Source of the DNA: Dermacentor variabilis
Taxonomy: Eukaryota > Arthropoda > Arachnida > Ixodida > Ixodidae
DNA: 64,000 bases
Direction of reading: 5' to 3'
Assembly (NCBI RefSeq): GCF_050947875.1
Contig: NC_134569.1
Span: forward strand, 38,977,277 to 39,041,276
Shown here: one piece after another, positions 21,564 to 32,420 of the stretch
Numbering within the stretch: position 1 is the first letter of the stretch
Layout: the number at the start of each line of letters is the position of its first letter
Program-made: the position numbers and the translations under genes
The notes under the pieces: generated by a model
Told to the model about the DNA's origin: nothing
The model's input: the letters and a program-made list of their open reading frames with translations, nothing else
Database searches by the model: none

Positions 21564-22371
21564 TTGTATGGTGAGCATGACATCACAGATGAGGCCACGA
21601 GCGAGAGACCGCTGACCGATGGCCAAATAAATCCTGCAGCCTGGTTTACTCAGGTGGAGGCCACCTTCGACCTTCGGCACATTACCTTGCAGTGTGCGAG
21701 GTTCCACCACGCTGTCTTGGCGCTCTCTACAGAGGTGGTCAAGGAGTTCCAAGATGTTGTGGACGCACCCCATGACACCACCCCCTAAGAGCACTTCAAA
21801 ACGACAGTGCTGCAACACAAGTCCGTGTTTTTACGCAGGTGCCTGCAGCAGCTTCTCAACGAAGAGGAGCTCGGCAACTGTCGACCCTCAGAACTTCTAT
21901 GTCATGTGCAGCAGCTTCTCAGTGGCTGTAGGTGGGACTCAAACAGCACGCTGCTGCGTGAACCGTTCCTTCCGTGCCTGCCACAGAATCTCGTGGTCAC
22001 CTTGGCTACCTCACCAAACGACATGTCCCTCGACAATCTTGCAGAGCTATCCTACTGCATCGCTGATTATTCAGCAAGAAGAACTGTGTCAACAATGACC
22101 GTTCCACTGTTGTACCTCGAAGATCGGCAGTCTTGCCTTGAGCAGATGATTGCCGAACTTGCTGAAACCAGTACTGCACTACAGCCCGTGCCCCACTATT
22201 GTCAGCGCAACCGCGATTGTCGTTCCACATACCCTTCTCGGTCCAGCTGTAGCTCTGGCCCTCACCGCGGGGCATTTTGCTGGTATCACAACAAATTCGG
22301 TGCCAGTGGACTTCAGTGCCGTTCCCTTTGCAGCTGGCAGGGCAACATATGTCACTGATGGTGGCTGGTGA
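21564..22371 (+). pseudogene. gag: gag remnant
   Basis: Two frames joined by a stop/frameshift around 21786-21807. The first contains PAAWFTQVEATFDLRHIT, the typical Gag opening of arthropod gypsy elements; the second contains HKSVFLRRCLQQLLNEEELG and later CWYHNKFGASGLQCRSLC, a degenerate Cys/His knuckle. The frame then shifts into the protease. Structural protein for particle assembly; clearly inactive. Confidence 0.75.
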
Positions 22372-22710
22372 TTCTTGCCTTACAACAAGCCACCTGTTCT
22401 ATGTGACTGACAAGATTGTGGGACAAAGATTTCTCATGGACACAGGGGCAGAGGTCAGCATCGTTCCTGCCGCACGACTAGACTGGCAGTGTGCCAACAA
22501 AACAGCGCGCCTTCAAGCAACTAACAGCTCTTCTATCCACACGTATGACCAGTGCTCTCTTACCATCGACTTGGGTCTTTGACGCACCTTCCGATGGCTG
22601 TTCATTGTTGCAGACGTATGCATGGCCATATTGGCTGTGGATTTTTTGACCTACTTCGCCCTTAGTGTTGACCTCCACGCTCGTCGCCTTGTGGACACGA
22701 TGACTTGGAT
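22372..22710 (+). pseudogene. Retroviral-type aspartic protease remnant
   Basis: FLMDTGAEVSIVPAARLDW (about 22432-22488) carries the catalytic D-T-G triad. Downstream, after an in-frame stop, VADVCMAILAVDFLTYFALS matches the usual 'G.DFL..Y' block before reverse transcriptase. The stop and frame change mean it is not translatable as a polyprotein. Confidence 0.75.
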
Positions 22711-22779
22711 GTCTCTACAAGGCTCCCTCGCGCCTATGACTTCAAGCACTAAAATGGTACCACAGATACCATCATCTGC

Positions 22780-23016
22780 ATTTGCCTCAATTCTGTCAGA
22801 CTTCCCAGCCATCACAAAACCTTCAAATCTTGAGCTGCCAGTACGTCACAACATCATGCATCATGTTGTCATCACAGGCCCACCCTCCAGTGTCCTGCCG
22901 ACCCAGACGACTCGCTGGTGACCGCCTTTCTATCGTAAGGGCAGAATTCGATGACATGCTGCAACTGGGCATCATCCGTAATTTGTCGAGCAGTTGGTCT
23001 TCAGATCTCCACATGG
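22780..23016 (+). pseudogene. Reverse transcriptase stub
   Basis: Only the N-terminal thumb-proximal piece remains: blocks such as LPVRHNIMHHVVITG and RAEFDDMLQLGIIRNLSSSW (about 22942-23000). The sequence then passes directly from a WSSDLHM block to ADVNVNAAADAFSCIDAV, which is the end of RNase H. The catalytic YXDD motif and the whole core are gone. Confidence 0.7.
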
Positions 23017-23379
23017 CAGATGTCAACGTCAACGCAGCCGCAGATGCCTTCTCCTGTATTGACGCAGTATTCACGGCCTCACTTTGAAGAAATTGTCACG
23101 GCGCAGAGTTTAGACTTTGAGCTTCGGGACCTCTGGTCCTAAGCCATGTCATTAGCACTGTCCGACGTGCCCCTTCGATTTTCTTGAGGCACCATCACTT
23201 ACGTCTTGTCAAGGGGTTGAACATGGCCATTCGTTCTATTCTGACTCTGCCATCAAGTATTCGACAAGCTACATGGCGCGACTCATCCCGGAGTTTGTGC
23301 CATCTAGCGTCTGATTACTTCCTGCTTTGTGTGGCCCCGTGTGAACTCTGAACTGTCAATGCTCCAAGACGACACAATA

Positions 23380-23933
23380 CATGAAGCTGCCTATCCAGTC
23401 CTTTCATCTACCTGACGCCTGTCTCGAGCGCATTCACGTTGACATTGTTGGCCTACTGCCACCATCTCGAGGTGCTTGCTACTTATGTAGACCGTTATGC
23501 CCACTGGCCTGAAGCATTTCCTCTCGCTGACATAATGGCACTTCAGGTAGCTTCCATGTTTGTCAGTGGCTGGATCTCGTGCTTCGGATGCCCCAGTGTT
23601 GTTACGACCAATAACGGCCGACAGGTTGATTGTGATCTCTTTTGCGAACTCACGTGCCTGCTTAGCATCTGCCATATCCATACTATACTGTATCACCCAT
23701 TAGTAAATGGAACGGTTGAACACCTTCACTGTCAACTTAAAGCCACCTTGGTGGCCTGCCATGCTCGCTCTTCTTGGTCTGAAGACCTTTCTCTTGTCCT
23801 GCTAGGCATGTGTTCTTCTTTCAAGGAAGACTTCAGCTGCACAGCTGTGGAGCTGGTCTATGGTGCAATGTTGCAGTTGCTGAGTGAATTTTTTGCATCA
23901 GCTACTCTTGCCATGCTCAGTCTAGACAGCTAA
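23380..23933 (+). pseudogene. Integrase remnant
   Basis: A frame from about 23439 contains DRYAHWPEAFPLADI, GCPSVVTTNNGRQ and YHPLVNGTVEHLHCQLKAT, which are catalytic-core blocks of a gypsy integrase. The second catalytic Asp, usually in TTDRG.Q, is Asn here (TTNNGRQ). The first Asp lies upstream in another frame. Inactive. Confidence 0.75.
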
Positions 23934-24299
23934 GTTCAGCAGCTCCGCTTCCTGTTTGCACACTTGCGTCCTTGTCCTAGTCAAGCTGCATCCTCTACTA
24001 ATGTTTTCGTCAGCGAAGACATACCTACAGCAAACCACATTGTCATACGGCGTGAAGGCGTCTGACCATCTCTTACGCCCTTTCGAGGCACTCAAGGAGA
24101 CAGAAAAAACTCTTACAATCAACCTCAACGGATGGAAGAAGTCATGGCGATAGACAGGGTCAAACCTGCCTGCCTAGTGACTTCACCGTCATTATACGCT
24201 TTCAGTGACTTTACATCCGCTGAAACGAAGGATCTACCCAGCATCTGCCCAGCATCAAAGATTGTTTCTTAGGCACTGCTGCACTACTGCTCTTTTCCT

Positions 24300-24315
24300 A
24301 AAAGGAGGGGAGCGC
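24300..24315 (+). other. Polypurine tract
   Basis: AAAAGGAGGGGAGCG directly precedes the 3' LTR, the standard position of the plus-strand priming site. Confidence 0.55.
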
Positions 24316-24525
24316 TCTAGCAGCCATCGTCATCTTCCTCGGTCGCCTTTTACACATGGCGTGTGCCGGCAAGTGTATCTTGTGCCTCGTGCTGCGAGGT
24401 TAGAAGAAAAAGGGAAGAAGAATAAAAGAGAGCTTCTTCGGCTCCCGCTATCGGCCTGAATGGTTCTCAGGTCTTTCGCTCGCTGACTCGCACATTGTTG
24501 TGGTGGACCTAACCTCAGTTCCTAT
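24316..24525 (+). repeat. 3' LTR
   Basis: About 210 bp, alignable by eye with the 5' LTR over its full length but with many substitutions and small indels, which suggests an old insertion. It ends CCTAT followed by the AATAC direct repeat. Confidence 0.65.
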
Positions 24526-24914
24526 AATACTAGTCGAATTAAAAGCTACATACAGCACTCTCACCAATATCGGGCTATGCTGACCACTTGTAGAAGCCAG
24601 ACATAATCCGCCCTAGTTGGGACATTTTTACTCTTTGACCTTGCCACTTTTATGTGTGACAGTGCAGCACAGTCAAGTGTTTCTGTCATGATGACATTGA
24701 TGTCTGAAAGCGGAATTGCCCCAGCATGGATATGCTATTCAAGAGAGAAATTTGACTTATGCTACTGTGAATAGCTTTAAGCTACACTGATGTTGCCGTC
24801 ACTTCCAAGCAAAATTCATGACAATGGTGTTGTCCTGATCTTGTTGCACGAACTTTTTTCAAACTGTTTTCAGTTCAACAAAGCTTGTCTTTGAATTTTT
24901 GTGTCAATATATTA
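24526..24914. other. Intergenic, nothing recognised
   Basis: AT-rich, no motif. Confidence 0.4.
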
Positions 24915-25130
24915 TATATTCCACATAATGCGAAGGTTATGGGTTTGGTCCCCACATGCGACAAGTTATCTTTTCATCCATTTGAATTTCTCTTTCCTTC
25001 ATTATTTTCTACGTTCCAGTTTTAACCACAGCTATTTACCCCTATGCTTTCCTTGGCTATGTTGCCTGTTGGCCTTATATGGCCATGATTAAGAAATGTA
25101 GAGTCCCTCTGTTTCCTTTCTTCTCATTTA
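24915..25130 (+). repeat. tRNA-derived SINE, second family, copy 1
   Basis: The sequence contains ATAATGCGAAGGTTATGGGT followed by TTTGGTCCCCACATGCGACA, a degraded box B region. The body has AAGTTATCTTTTCATCCATT, then TACCCCTATGCTTTCCTTGG and TGTTGGCCTTATATGG. The copy at 25345 shares the order tRNA-like head, CGACAAGTTAT, TTTCGTCCA or TTTCATCCA, and TGTTGGC. The 5' head with box A is poorly preserved. Confidence 0.6.
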
Positions 25131-25344
25131 TTCATAGCGAGGGTCTCGAATCTGGCAGCCTTGATGTCATTAGGCAACACACAAGTCTTTATCCATGTGC
25201 CGGCTCTCTTCAGTTCATGTTTTACGTGATGCCATCGGGCAAAAAAGGGTGTTCTGTGTCCATCCACCATGACTCTGAGCAGCGCGGGCTAATGCTTCCG
25301 AGGCTAGATCTAGCACACTTAAGTGCTTAAGTTAGTGTAGTGGA

Positions 25345-25530
25345 CGGATTGATGACTGTCGCTGTAGCACAATTGGTCGCTCATTGCATGCGCAGTGCGA
25401 AGCTTGTGGGTTCGCTTCCCGCTGCCGACAAGTTATATTTTCGTCCACATTCATTTTTCATTGCCTGTTGGCTTTATTTGGTTGTGATGTTACCAAATGT
25501 AATAAGGAATTCTGGTGCATTCTATTTTGT
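25345..25530 (+). repeat. tRNA-derived SINE, second family, copy 2
   Basis: The head TCGCTGTAGCACAATTGGTC fits box A, and GTGGGTTCGCTTCCCGC fits box B. The body contains CCGACAAGTTATATTTTCGT and TGCCTGTTGGCTTTATTTGG. It parallels the copy 370 bp upstream in the same orientation but is much shorter in the middle. Confidence 0.65.
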
Positions 25531-25679
25531 CAAATTAGACACAGATGATAGATGCTACTTTATGTATTTGCATTGTTACTGAACAAACTGAACAAACTAA
25601 TCACTCAAGATATCTGAGTTGAAAAATGCAACATATGCAGTATTCGAGACCATTTCTTGATGTAATTAAATTTTTTTGT

Positions 25680-25890
25680 CACTACAATGTACTTATGGTA
25701 GGTCTTCTGTGTTTTACTTTGAGGTTGCTCCTTTTGTGTTACACTGTTCTAAGAAGTGAAGCTGTTTTAGAATTTTAATTAGTTCTGTTGTATCTTTCTG
25801 TTGTATTCCTGATGTAATCCTTGTATGCCATGTACGAGGGGGGCTCAGGTACCCTCAAATGAAATAATTTTTCACTTTGTAATGATGTAT
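25680..25890 (+). mobile_element. Possible LINE 3' UTR
   Basis: T-rich sequence with GTTGTATTCCTGATGTAATC, CCATGTACGAGGGGGGCTCA and an AAATGAAATAA end. A similarly built block (CCATACTGCTGCCCCTGTAC then AATAAAT) lies at 40.6 kb. No coding sequence remains. Confidence 0.3.
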
Positions 25891-27000
25891 ATAAACAGAA
25901 CTTGAGAAAAGTGACATATGCGTTGCAGTAAATCCCATGAACAATCACAACAAAAAGTCAAAGGACACATAGCGTTGAATAAGTGTATGATCAGTGCTAC
26001 AGATTATATGCCTTTCCTTTCATCTGCCGGGCCACCTGTGAGGACAACGTTGAGGCAGCCTGCCCTACCGTGTCGTTGCTGCCGCCGTCGCCGTTGCTAT
26101 TTGATGCAAGCATATTCGCGACGATCGCTTCATTGGTTAGAAGCGCTTGGTTTCCAAATCTATAGCCGTGCGCTTTCTTTTCACCGGCAATGTCGTTATT
26201 GCCGATGATCAGCGGGCGCATCAGCCATCTCCCATTTCAGCGGTGAGTCAAACGCACTGTTGGTCAAAGGAGGCTGTGGAATAATGTGTCCAGGAACGAT
26301 TTTGACGCAACCAACAAAGACGAATGCGAGTTAATAAGCTGTTAGCAGAACTGCGCTGAATGAAAAGCTAGCGAGCAACATGCGAGCAATCTGTAAGCAG
26401 CGCACTTGGCGCAGTCCATTCGTGTTTCGGGGGGTGGGGTGGCTTAAAGCTATGGGCGCAGCCCATTCATGTTCGGAGGGGTGGAAGGGTGACGGGAGTA
26501 GGCGCTCGGAGATGGCTGGAAAATGGACGCGCGGAGGCTGTTGAGGCAGCGGCCCATAGGGCTCAAATTTCTCGCTTTATTTCTTGCTTTTCAAGGATTT
26601 CGCATTTCACCACCTTTTGGCTTGGACATTCAGCAGCCAGACTTCATCATTATAAACGATAATGTGGCATCGAGACATTGAAGTAAGCGGGTTATTTCAC
26701 CATGGAAAACATACCAAAGTTGACAGTGCAGCGGCTTCTCATCATTATAACTGATATAGTGTTAAAACCGGCATCGTTTTCAGTGGGTTCGACTGTATAT
26801 GCATTGCTTAACATGTAGACAGTGTTGTGCAAATTGGTCACATGCCACTCTGAACGATGACTGCAACTGACACTGCACAATGCACTGATAGGCTCACTGT
26901 ATGCAATGCTATACCAGCGTTTACTGTCATTGCTTTGTATTATAGTGTGAAACTACTATTTTTATGTACTGTGCACACGAATGGAACTTTTACAAAAGCC
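25891..27000. other. Intergenic, no confirmed gene
   Basis: A minus-strand frame at 25997-26221 (starting MRPLIIGNNDIAGEKKAH) has a composition somewhat like the acidic tail of CENPB/Tigger-type transposases, but no diagnostic motif. A short direct repeat (GGCGCAGTCCATTCGTGTTT / GGGCGCAGCCCATTCATGTT) lies at about 26408 and 26455. Confidence 0.3.
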
Positions 27001-27114
27001 ATGCGACCAAATAATGAATATGCTCAAGAAATGATGAACATGTTTTGACTGCTTTAAATGCAACCAAATAATGAATATGCTTAAGACATAATTAACATGT
27101 TTTGTCTGCTTTAA
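27001..27114. repeat. Two tandem copies of a 57-bp unit
   Basis: 27001-27057 and 27058-27114 both read ATGC[G/A]ACCAAATAATGAA and end ATGTTTTG[A/T]CTGCTTTAA, with about five differences. This is a recent local duplication in AT-rich DNA. Confidence 0.85.
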
Positions 27115-27990
27115 ATTTGCTGTCAGGGGCAGTTTGTAAAAGTGTGACGACTGCATTTGCTTTGTTTGCAAGGTTGAATACTGCGTTTCTCAAGTTTGAG
27201 ATTCTGAGATTTTTTTTCAGTATTTAACAACATTAAAACATGTGAGTACGTAAAAAAATATGTGATTTATCAATCTCTAGAACAATCTTTTGTCTGGCAA
27301 ATAAAATTCCAATCACTTCACTGGTCAATGGCAGCGTTTATGTGTTTCAAATGTACCTGAATGGAAAAAATCAAGCTTCTGTCAAGTAAAACAGCCCCAT
27401 TTACATGTAACTCCTTGCTGGACGTTCTCTGCAGTGCTTACTGAAAGAGGTAATTGCCAAGTGGGAATGCGTTATTGCACGAAATAAGCCTGTAAAGTCG
27501 ATTCGCATGTGTGGTTCGGGCGCGCATAGGCGAAGAATGTGCGGGGGTGGGGGGTGGTTACGAAAACGTTTGCGAAGGAATGGGAACCTCCTTCCAGTAT
27601 TTTTTAACGCCAGACCTTGCACGTAATTTAAATTCATTTTGATCGCGGCCTCGGAGGTGGCTGCCTGAAACGAGCGATAGATGGCGTGACCTGTGCGTTA
27701 GCGCTTGTGTTTCGCGACGGAGCCGTCCTGTTTTGGGAAAGTCGTCGTTGACGAGAGCACCAGAGCGGAGCGCGCTGTCTTCGACCGGCAGCTGCGGTGG
27801 TACTGGCACAAACCCTTAAAACCCTACATATAAAAAAATTCTGGCCATCGTCAGAGCGCGCCCTAAATAATAAATTATAATACTTACTTTTTTTATGCCA
27901 ACCAACTTCGGTTTCGGCACCCAGGATGTCTGTGTAGTCACGAGGTCATGATACGCTGGCTCGGTAGCGGCTGCCAGAGGAAGCGCGATA
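27115..27990. other. Intergenic, nothing recognised
   Basis: Composition changes from AT-rich to GC-rich near 27500-27800. A minus-strand frame at 27558-27809 shows no motif. Confidence 0.35.
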
Positions 27991-28036
27991 ATCATCATCA
28001 TCATCATCATCATCATCGTCGTCGTCGTCGTCGTTA

Positions 28037-28108
<72 letters not shown>
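27991..28108. repeat. Compound microsatellite (ATC)n(GTC)n(TTA)n
   Basis: Nine ATC units, then about five GTC units, then about 24 TTA units, all of 3-bp period. The shared period suggests that one tract evolved from another by point change. Confidence 0.95.
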
Positions 28109-28384
28109 CTACCTTGTTGCTACACGACGTCAGAAAATTTTGCTCTGCGAGCGTCACGATAATGTCGATGGCGCCAAGTCCGGCCTTTCAAGACCGACTC
28201 TAGTATCAAATTAACGTGTTTAGTAAGTGCTTCCCAAACTTCATACTTGCTAAATGTCATACCCTTAGGACCGAGGGCAACTTCTAGAATATGCGTCAGT
28301 AGTGCTCTTAAAAGACGGCATGCACTACATCCGGGCGAGCTGGTAGGGACTTAAGTGTTGTGGATATTTATCATCACTTGAGCA

Positions 28385-28392
<8 letters not shown>

Positions 28393-28422
<30 letters not shown>
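28393..28422. repeat. (AT)15 microsatellite
   Basis: A pure AT dinucleotide run directly preceded by an A-rich stretch. Confidence 0.95.
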
Positions 28423-28426
<4 letters not shown>

Positions 28427-28712
28427 GGCTGCAGGCTGTCCGTTCCCACCGGCTTTCCTTCTTCCCGCCTTTTGCAAATACTACACTAGACGTAGTACTT
28501 CACGGAGCGTTCGCTTGCCCAGGTTGGCTGCGTGACGTAATGCTCCCTCCTATATTTTTTCCTTCCTCCATGCGAGCAGCAAACCGTGGCGCCGGAGTCT
28601 GCGTGTTACTACCAGTCACGTCCTTCACGCCTCTTCCGCTTTCCCTTTCGAAGGGGCGCACTTATTTGCCCAAAGCATAACATATACCGTAAAAAATCAT
28701 AACAATATTGCT
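28423..28712. other. Intergenic, nothing recognised
   Basis: Mixed composition; no motif-bearing frame. Confidence 0.35.
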
Positions 28713-29208
28713 TTATTCGAAATATCGCGTTATTCGAAATATCGCGTTATTCGAAGTTTTTCGTGATCCCTGCAGGTATTTCAGAAGGATTATTCGAAGT
28801 GCAGTGATGCAGGGCTCCGCTTAGCGCATACATGGAAAAATCCGTACGGGACCGCATGGTGCAGCGTACGTGATGACTCCGCTGCCTTCCTTTGTATCGA
28901 CCGGCAGAGAGCGCTCAGGAGGCCACCGCGTCATGCGGCGGTAGCTTGTGTCTCAAATGCATCGCGTGATGATACGCGACAGATAAAAACCACGCGCCAG
29001 CAAATTTCCGCGCCACTGTCATGTCGATAACTATCGATTGCGGCCTTGTTACGTTCCGCCAGTTCCTGCGCTGTTTGAGTTTGCGTCCCGGGGTACTATG
29101 GCTCCTTTAGGGTCTTCCTTTCTGCTTTTGACGAAATATCGCCTATACTGAAGTAATTTTTTTTTTATCCCCACTACTTCGGTAAACGAGGGTTTGCTGT
29201 ATGCTACA
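28713..29208. mobile_element. Possible pogo/Tc1-like MITE remnant with 17-bp tandem units
   Basis: At 28713-28763 the unit TTATTCGAAATATCGCG is repeated nearly three times. At 29185-29208 the reverse complement reads ACAGCAAACCCTCGTTTACC, a common end of pogo-like inverted-repeat elements ('CAG..AACCTCG'). The left end was not matched to it, so the boundaries and the call are tentative. Confidence 0.3.
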
Positions 29209-29763
29209 GATGCGGGCAACAGACGCTGCTTGGAGCTCGAAAATGCGAGAAAATATTACGCGCGCCTTGTAGCCCTTCGCCTGGGTCACGGCAGGGATAG
29301 TAGGCGCGTTTGCTTCCGCGTTGACCTTGATTGCTGCCGCGGTCGCGGTTCACGCACCTTGTTCGTGGTCAAAGCAACCTCGTGAGCTTCTTTTCAATCA
29401 TTTGTTTGTCGATGTCGGCTGATGAGTGTGGGCTAAAAGGCGTACGCGGAAAAGGGCGTGCTCTGTCGTTCATCTGCAAATGCCGCCTCTTTCTTTCACC
29501 TCCTGAAGTGTTCCAACGAAAATCGCAGAACTTGAGAAACAGCGATGGCTGTGGGGATACCAGGCGGGAACTGCGCCGAACGCTTGTCGTTTTGAGTAAA
29601 ACTGCAAATTTTATATAGTGCATCATCGGCACGTACGCAGCCGTCACTGATAGGGGATTGGCATATATTTTTATACACGTCTTTGTATGAAACTATACAA
29701 GCTCTAAAGGGCGCGCCAGTAGAGCGCTTCGTAGATTGAAGTGTGCCTAAAAACAGTCGACGC
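29209..29763. other. Intergenic, nothing recognised
   Basis: Overlapping chance frames on both strands and no motif. Confidence 0.35.
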
Positions 29764-30001
29764 AACCGCCGCGGTTGCTTATATTGACTATGGCGTTGCG
29801 CTGCCACGCACGAGGTCCCGGGTTCGATTCCCGAGCGCGGCGGCCGTATATTTAGGTGGGAGTGAAATGCAAAAGCTGGTCGTGTAATTAAAGTTAGGGG
29901 CATCTTTGCGAAACCCAGGGGATCAAAATTAATGCGGAGTGTCCCCGCTGCGGCGTGCCTCATATCAGATTGGGATGTTGATAAGCATCCCAATCTGATA
30001 T
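29764..30001 (+). repeat. Ruka-type SINE ending in a snap-back hairpin
   Basis: The head CCGCCGCGGTTGCTTATATT carries a degraded box A. The box B GGGTTCGATTCCCGAGCGC (about 29819) is well preserved. The body blocks GAGTGAAATGCAAAAG, ACCCAGGGGATCAAAATTAA and GCGGCGTGCCTCATATCAGA follow. Where other copies continue GTGGTTTTGGCA..., this copy turns back on itself: 29986-30001 is the exact reverse complement of 29962-29977. The normal 3' tail is missing. Confidence 0.8.
29962..30001. repeat. Perfect 16-bp hairpin, 8-nt loop
   Basis: Arms ATATCAGATTGGGATG and CATCCCAATCTGATAT around the loop TTGATAAG. It replaces the tail of the SINE. Confidence 0.95.
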
Positions 30002-30489
30002 CAAGTCCTGTTGACTTCCTCGTCCTTGTCGTGCTTTGCGGCTGCCGTACTTATAATGGATGCCTATCAGAACAGTATCCTTACCAATTAGTCCTTTTCT
30101 TCCTTCTATTTGTCGTAAAACCCGAGAATTTAATGCAAAAGGATATAGAGTTGGGTAAGTTGGTAAAAAAATCTTTTTATTCTTATTGCTTGGAATAGTC
30201 TCAAATGTCTTTTTGTTCTTGCTCTTAAAGCGCGACTCAGTTAACGTGAGGCTAGTGTGATAGTGAGGTGAAGAGCGCTGACATGTTTAAACGCAGGCTT
30301 AACACGACAAAATTTTTAAAATCACGAAAATGCTTAAACACGACACAAAACAAGCGGCAATGAATTGCTTGACGGGCGGAAGAAGCGACGGCCTCGAAAA
30401 GATAAAAATAAATTTATGTAAGAACAGCTTCATGCCCAGTGAAGCAGTAGCATCGTCTGCTGACTCTCTTATGTTTTCAAGCTTACAGT
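30002..30489. other. Intergenic, nothing recognised
   Basis: AT-rich; no motif. Confidence 0.4.
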
Positions 30490-30676
30490 AACCGGTGCGT
30501 GAGGGGCGCCGGTGCGGGTGGTCGAAACGAATTAACCGAAGCGGCATGCTTTCGAGTTCGAACTAAGCGAGTTTTCCTTCCATAGCAAAGTATAATTTCT
30601 CGCCAGAACTCCAGTGCGTTCGAATTAAGCGAAAAGTAGCATTAAGCGATTTCTGATTAACGGTAGTCGACTTTAT
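30490..30676. mobile_element. Possible pogo-like MITE remnant
   Basis: The block contains GTCGAAACGAATTAACCGAA, TCGAACTAAGCGAG and TCGAATTAAGCGAAAAGTAG, and ends near GGTAGTCGAC. Repeated 'TCGAATTAAGCG'-type words are frequent in arthropod pogo/Tc1 MITEs. Ends are not resolved. Confidence 0.3.
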
Positions 30677-31999
30677 TCTCCGTCATTTTAATGCTGACTG
30701 ACGCGCCCTGTTCTCAGCTTGCGCAGTTTCTACCGCCAGAGTTCCCTCTAGTAACTTTTGTACGAAACTCTATGTGGTTTGTGTCCTCCGTGTCGTCTTT
30801 GAAATAGTCTCAAATGCCCATCCTTCTTAAGAGCTGGGCAAATTAAGAACGAAAAAAGAAAAGCACCGAGGGAGCGGACATGAAGCAGAGGCGTCGTCTC
30901 CAGCTACACGCGACGATGCCGTCCGGCCTGCTTCCGGGATATCACGTTCTCCACGGGGCACAGTGGCGGACGGAGGGGAGGAGGAGTGAGCGACAGCGCG
31001 CGACACCCTTTCTCTCTCCTTGCGGAGGACCGTGTGTGTCGCATTCCATGCTGTAGTGCTGCTGCTGCAGTCTCGCGCGGCTAGGCCGGGTCTCTTTCAT
31101 GCAGTATAGAACACTGGACGCCACGTTGTTTCTCGCGCGCTGCTTTATTCATAATCGCGCAAGACTTCCTGCTGCGACGAAGAGCAGCTCGTCAAGTGTG
31201 CCTATGTGCTTGTGCGTGTGGTAGCGAGAGATGTGCGGTGATAAAGAGAACGAGTAAAAATTGCCGCTCAGAAATGGCGGAGGCGAAGCACGAGCTGCTG
31301 CGTCGCTTAATTAATTTCCGCCTGACGCAACCGTAGCGAGGTGCGCATGCTGTACACAGCCTGCGCAAGCGTTGAAGGGAGTTGGAGGGCTCAGGGTGGG
31401 GAGCGGTTGAGTGTATAGGGTGACAAGGGCGTGCGCGACTCGTCTGTCTCATTTGGTAAAGAGACTGGCGCGCTGCAGCGATAGTGCGCGCGCGCGCGTG
31501 TGCTTGCTTACATGTACGCCCACCTTGCACTGGCTGGCACCCGCCAGGCGGCAGCGCAGTCGCGCGAGACTCCGCGCGTCCGCGGTGCGCGGTCGCAGGA
31601 GACGTGTGCAAGCCCCAGCCCTCGTCCTCTTTCAAGGGCGACGCCTGGCCAGTTTGTGAGCCCGCCTCACCCCACTACGTCGGCGACTCGTCCCCTCAGC
31701 AACTTTTTTGGGTCACTTTATGTCGAGCCAAGGATTGATCAGCCCCTGGCCTACAATGATTCCGAAACCGGCGCTCAACCTGTTGACCCATAAGACATTC
31801 GCCACCCGCGTGCTATGAAATGAAATAATATATTTCCCGCTGGCGCGTGCGGTAGAACGAACTAACCTGAGCGGACCTTGTTTTAAATTTCTTTTATGTA
31901 TGTAATCAACAGCAACAAGAAATCACCTATGGCATGCAGGTAATGCAACCACTTGGGATAGAGTACTTGGAGAGACGAACACTAATTTCGAGAAAGATA
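30677..31999. other. 1.3 kb, partly GC-rich, no gene recognised
   Basis: 31000-31700 is CpG-rich with overlapping frames on all strands (up to 147 codons on minus at 31192-31635), all Arg/Ala/Pro-rich as expected of chance frames in GC-rich DNA. It might be a promoter island of an unseen exon, but there is no supporting motif. Confidence 0.3.
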
Positions 32000-32420
32000 T
32001 CAGTGAACGGTTTGATAATTAACGAAATTAATTATATTTCTTAGTGATTTCTGTATGTTGTGTGTTGCAGTCGAAATATTGAGGCGGTGAGTACTTGAGA
32101 AAGCCCATTTTGGTAGTAGTAGCAAATAGAGCCTTGTCATATTAGTAGCACCTAAATCGTCACGGAGGTCTTTCCCGGTGATGTTCAATTACCTGCTTCT
32201 TGCATCAGCTGTACTCCGTCCTATGTCTGCAAATTTCCTAATGTCATCGCACCATCTAATTTTCTACTGTCCTAGACTGCGTATCTCTTCGCATGACACC
32301 TGTTCAGTAACTCTGATAGATTACCGATTATCTGCACTTCGCATTACAGGGCCTACGTAGCTCCACTTCATATTCATCTCAACAAGGCACCCGCTATTTC
32401 AGTCATTGTTTGCCACCAGC
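32000..32420 (-). mobile_element. LINE reverse transcriptase C-terminal remnant
   Basis: Minus-strand reading gives fragments such as GHVMRSADNR, then RVTEQVSCEEIRSLGQ, KIRWCDDIRKFADI and ITGKDLRDDLG. This order resembles the 'lGHV.R...R......G.p..RW.DDI' tail of several non-LTR reverse transcriptases. It is interrupted by stops, so inactive. No catalytic core is present. Confidence 0.5.

Larger units (their letters stand above)
21337..24525 (+). mobile_element. Ty3/gypsy LTR retrotransposon, internally deleted and dead
   Basis: Two similar LTRs (21337-21542 and 24316-24525) enclose, in order, gag with a degenerate Cys knuckle, an aspartic protease (LMDTGAEVSIVPA), the first stretch of reverse transcriptase and an integrase. 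A 5-bp direct repeat AATAC lies at 21332-21336 and 24526-24530, fitting a target duplication. The gene order and the protease/RT joining region match Ty3/gypsy elements. Stops and frameshifts interrupt every frame, and most of RT plus RNase H is absent. Insertion is on the plus strand. Confidence 0.85.

Noticed and set aside
25997..26221. Tigger/CENPB-type transposase tail
   Set aside because: Only a vague compositional resemblance; no DDE catalytic block or helix-turn-helix nearby.
27991..28108. CRISPR-like or regularly spaced repeat
   Set aside because: It is a plain trinucleotide microsatellite without spacers; no CRISPR array is expected or seen in this eukaryotic sequence.
29764..29845. 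tRNA gene on the plus strand
   Set aside because: The box B is intact, but this is the head of a Ruka-type SINE; the D-arm and anticodon regions do not fold as a tRNA.
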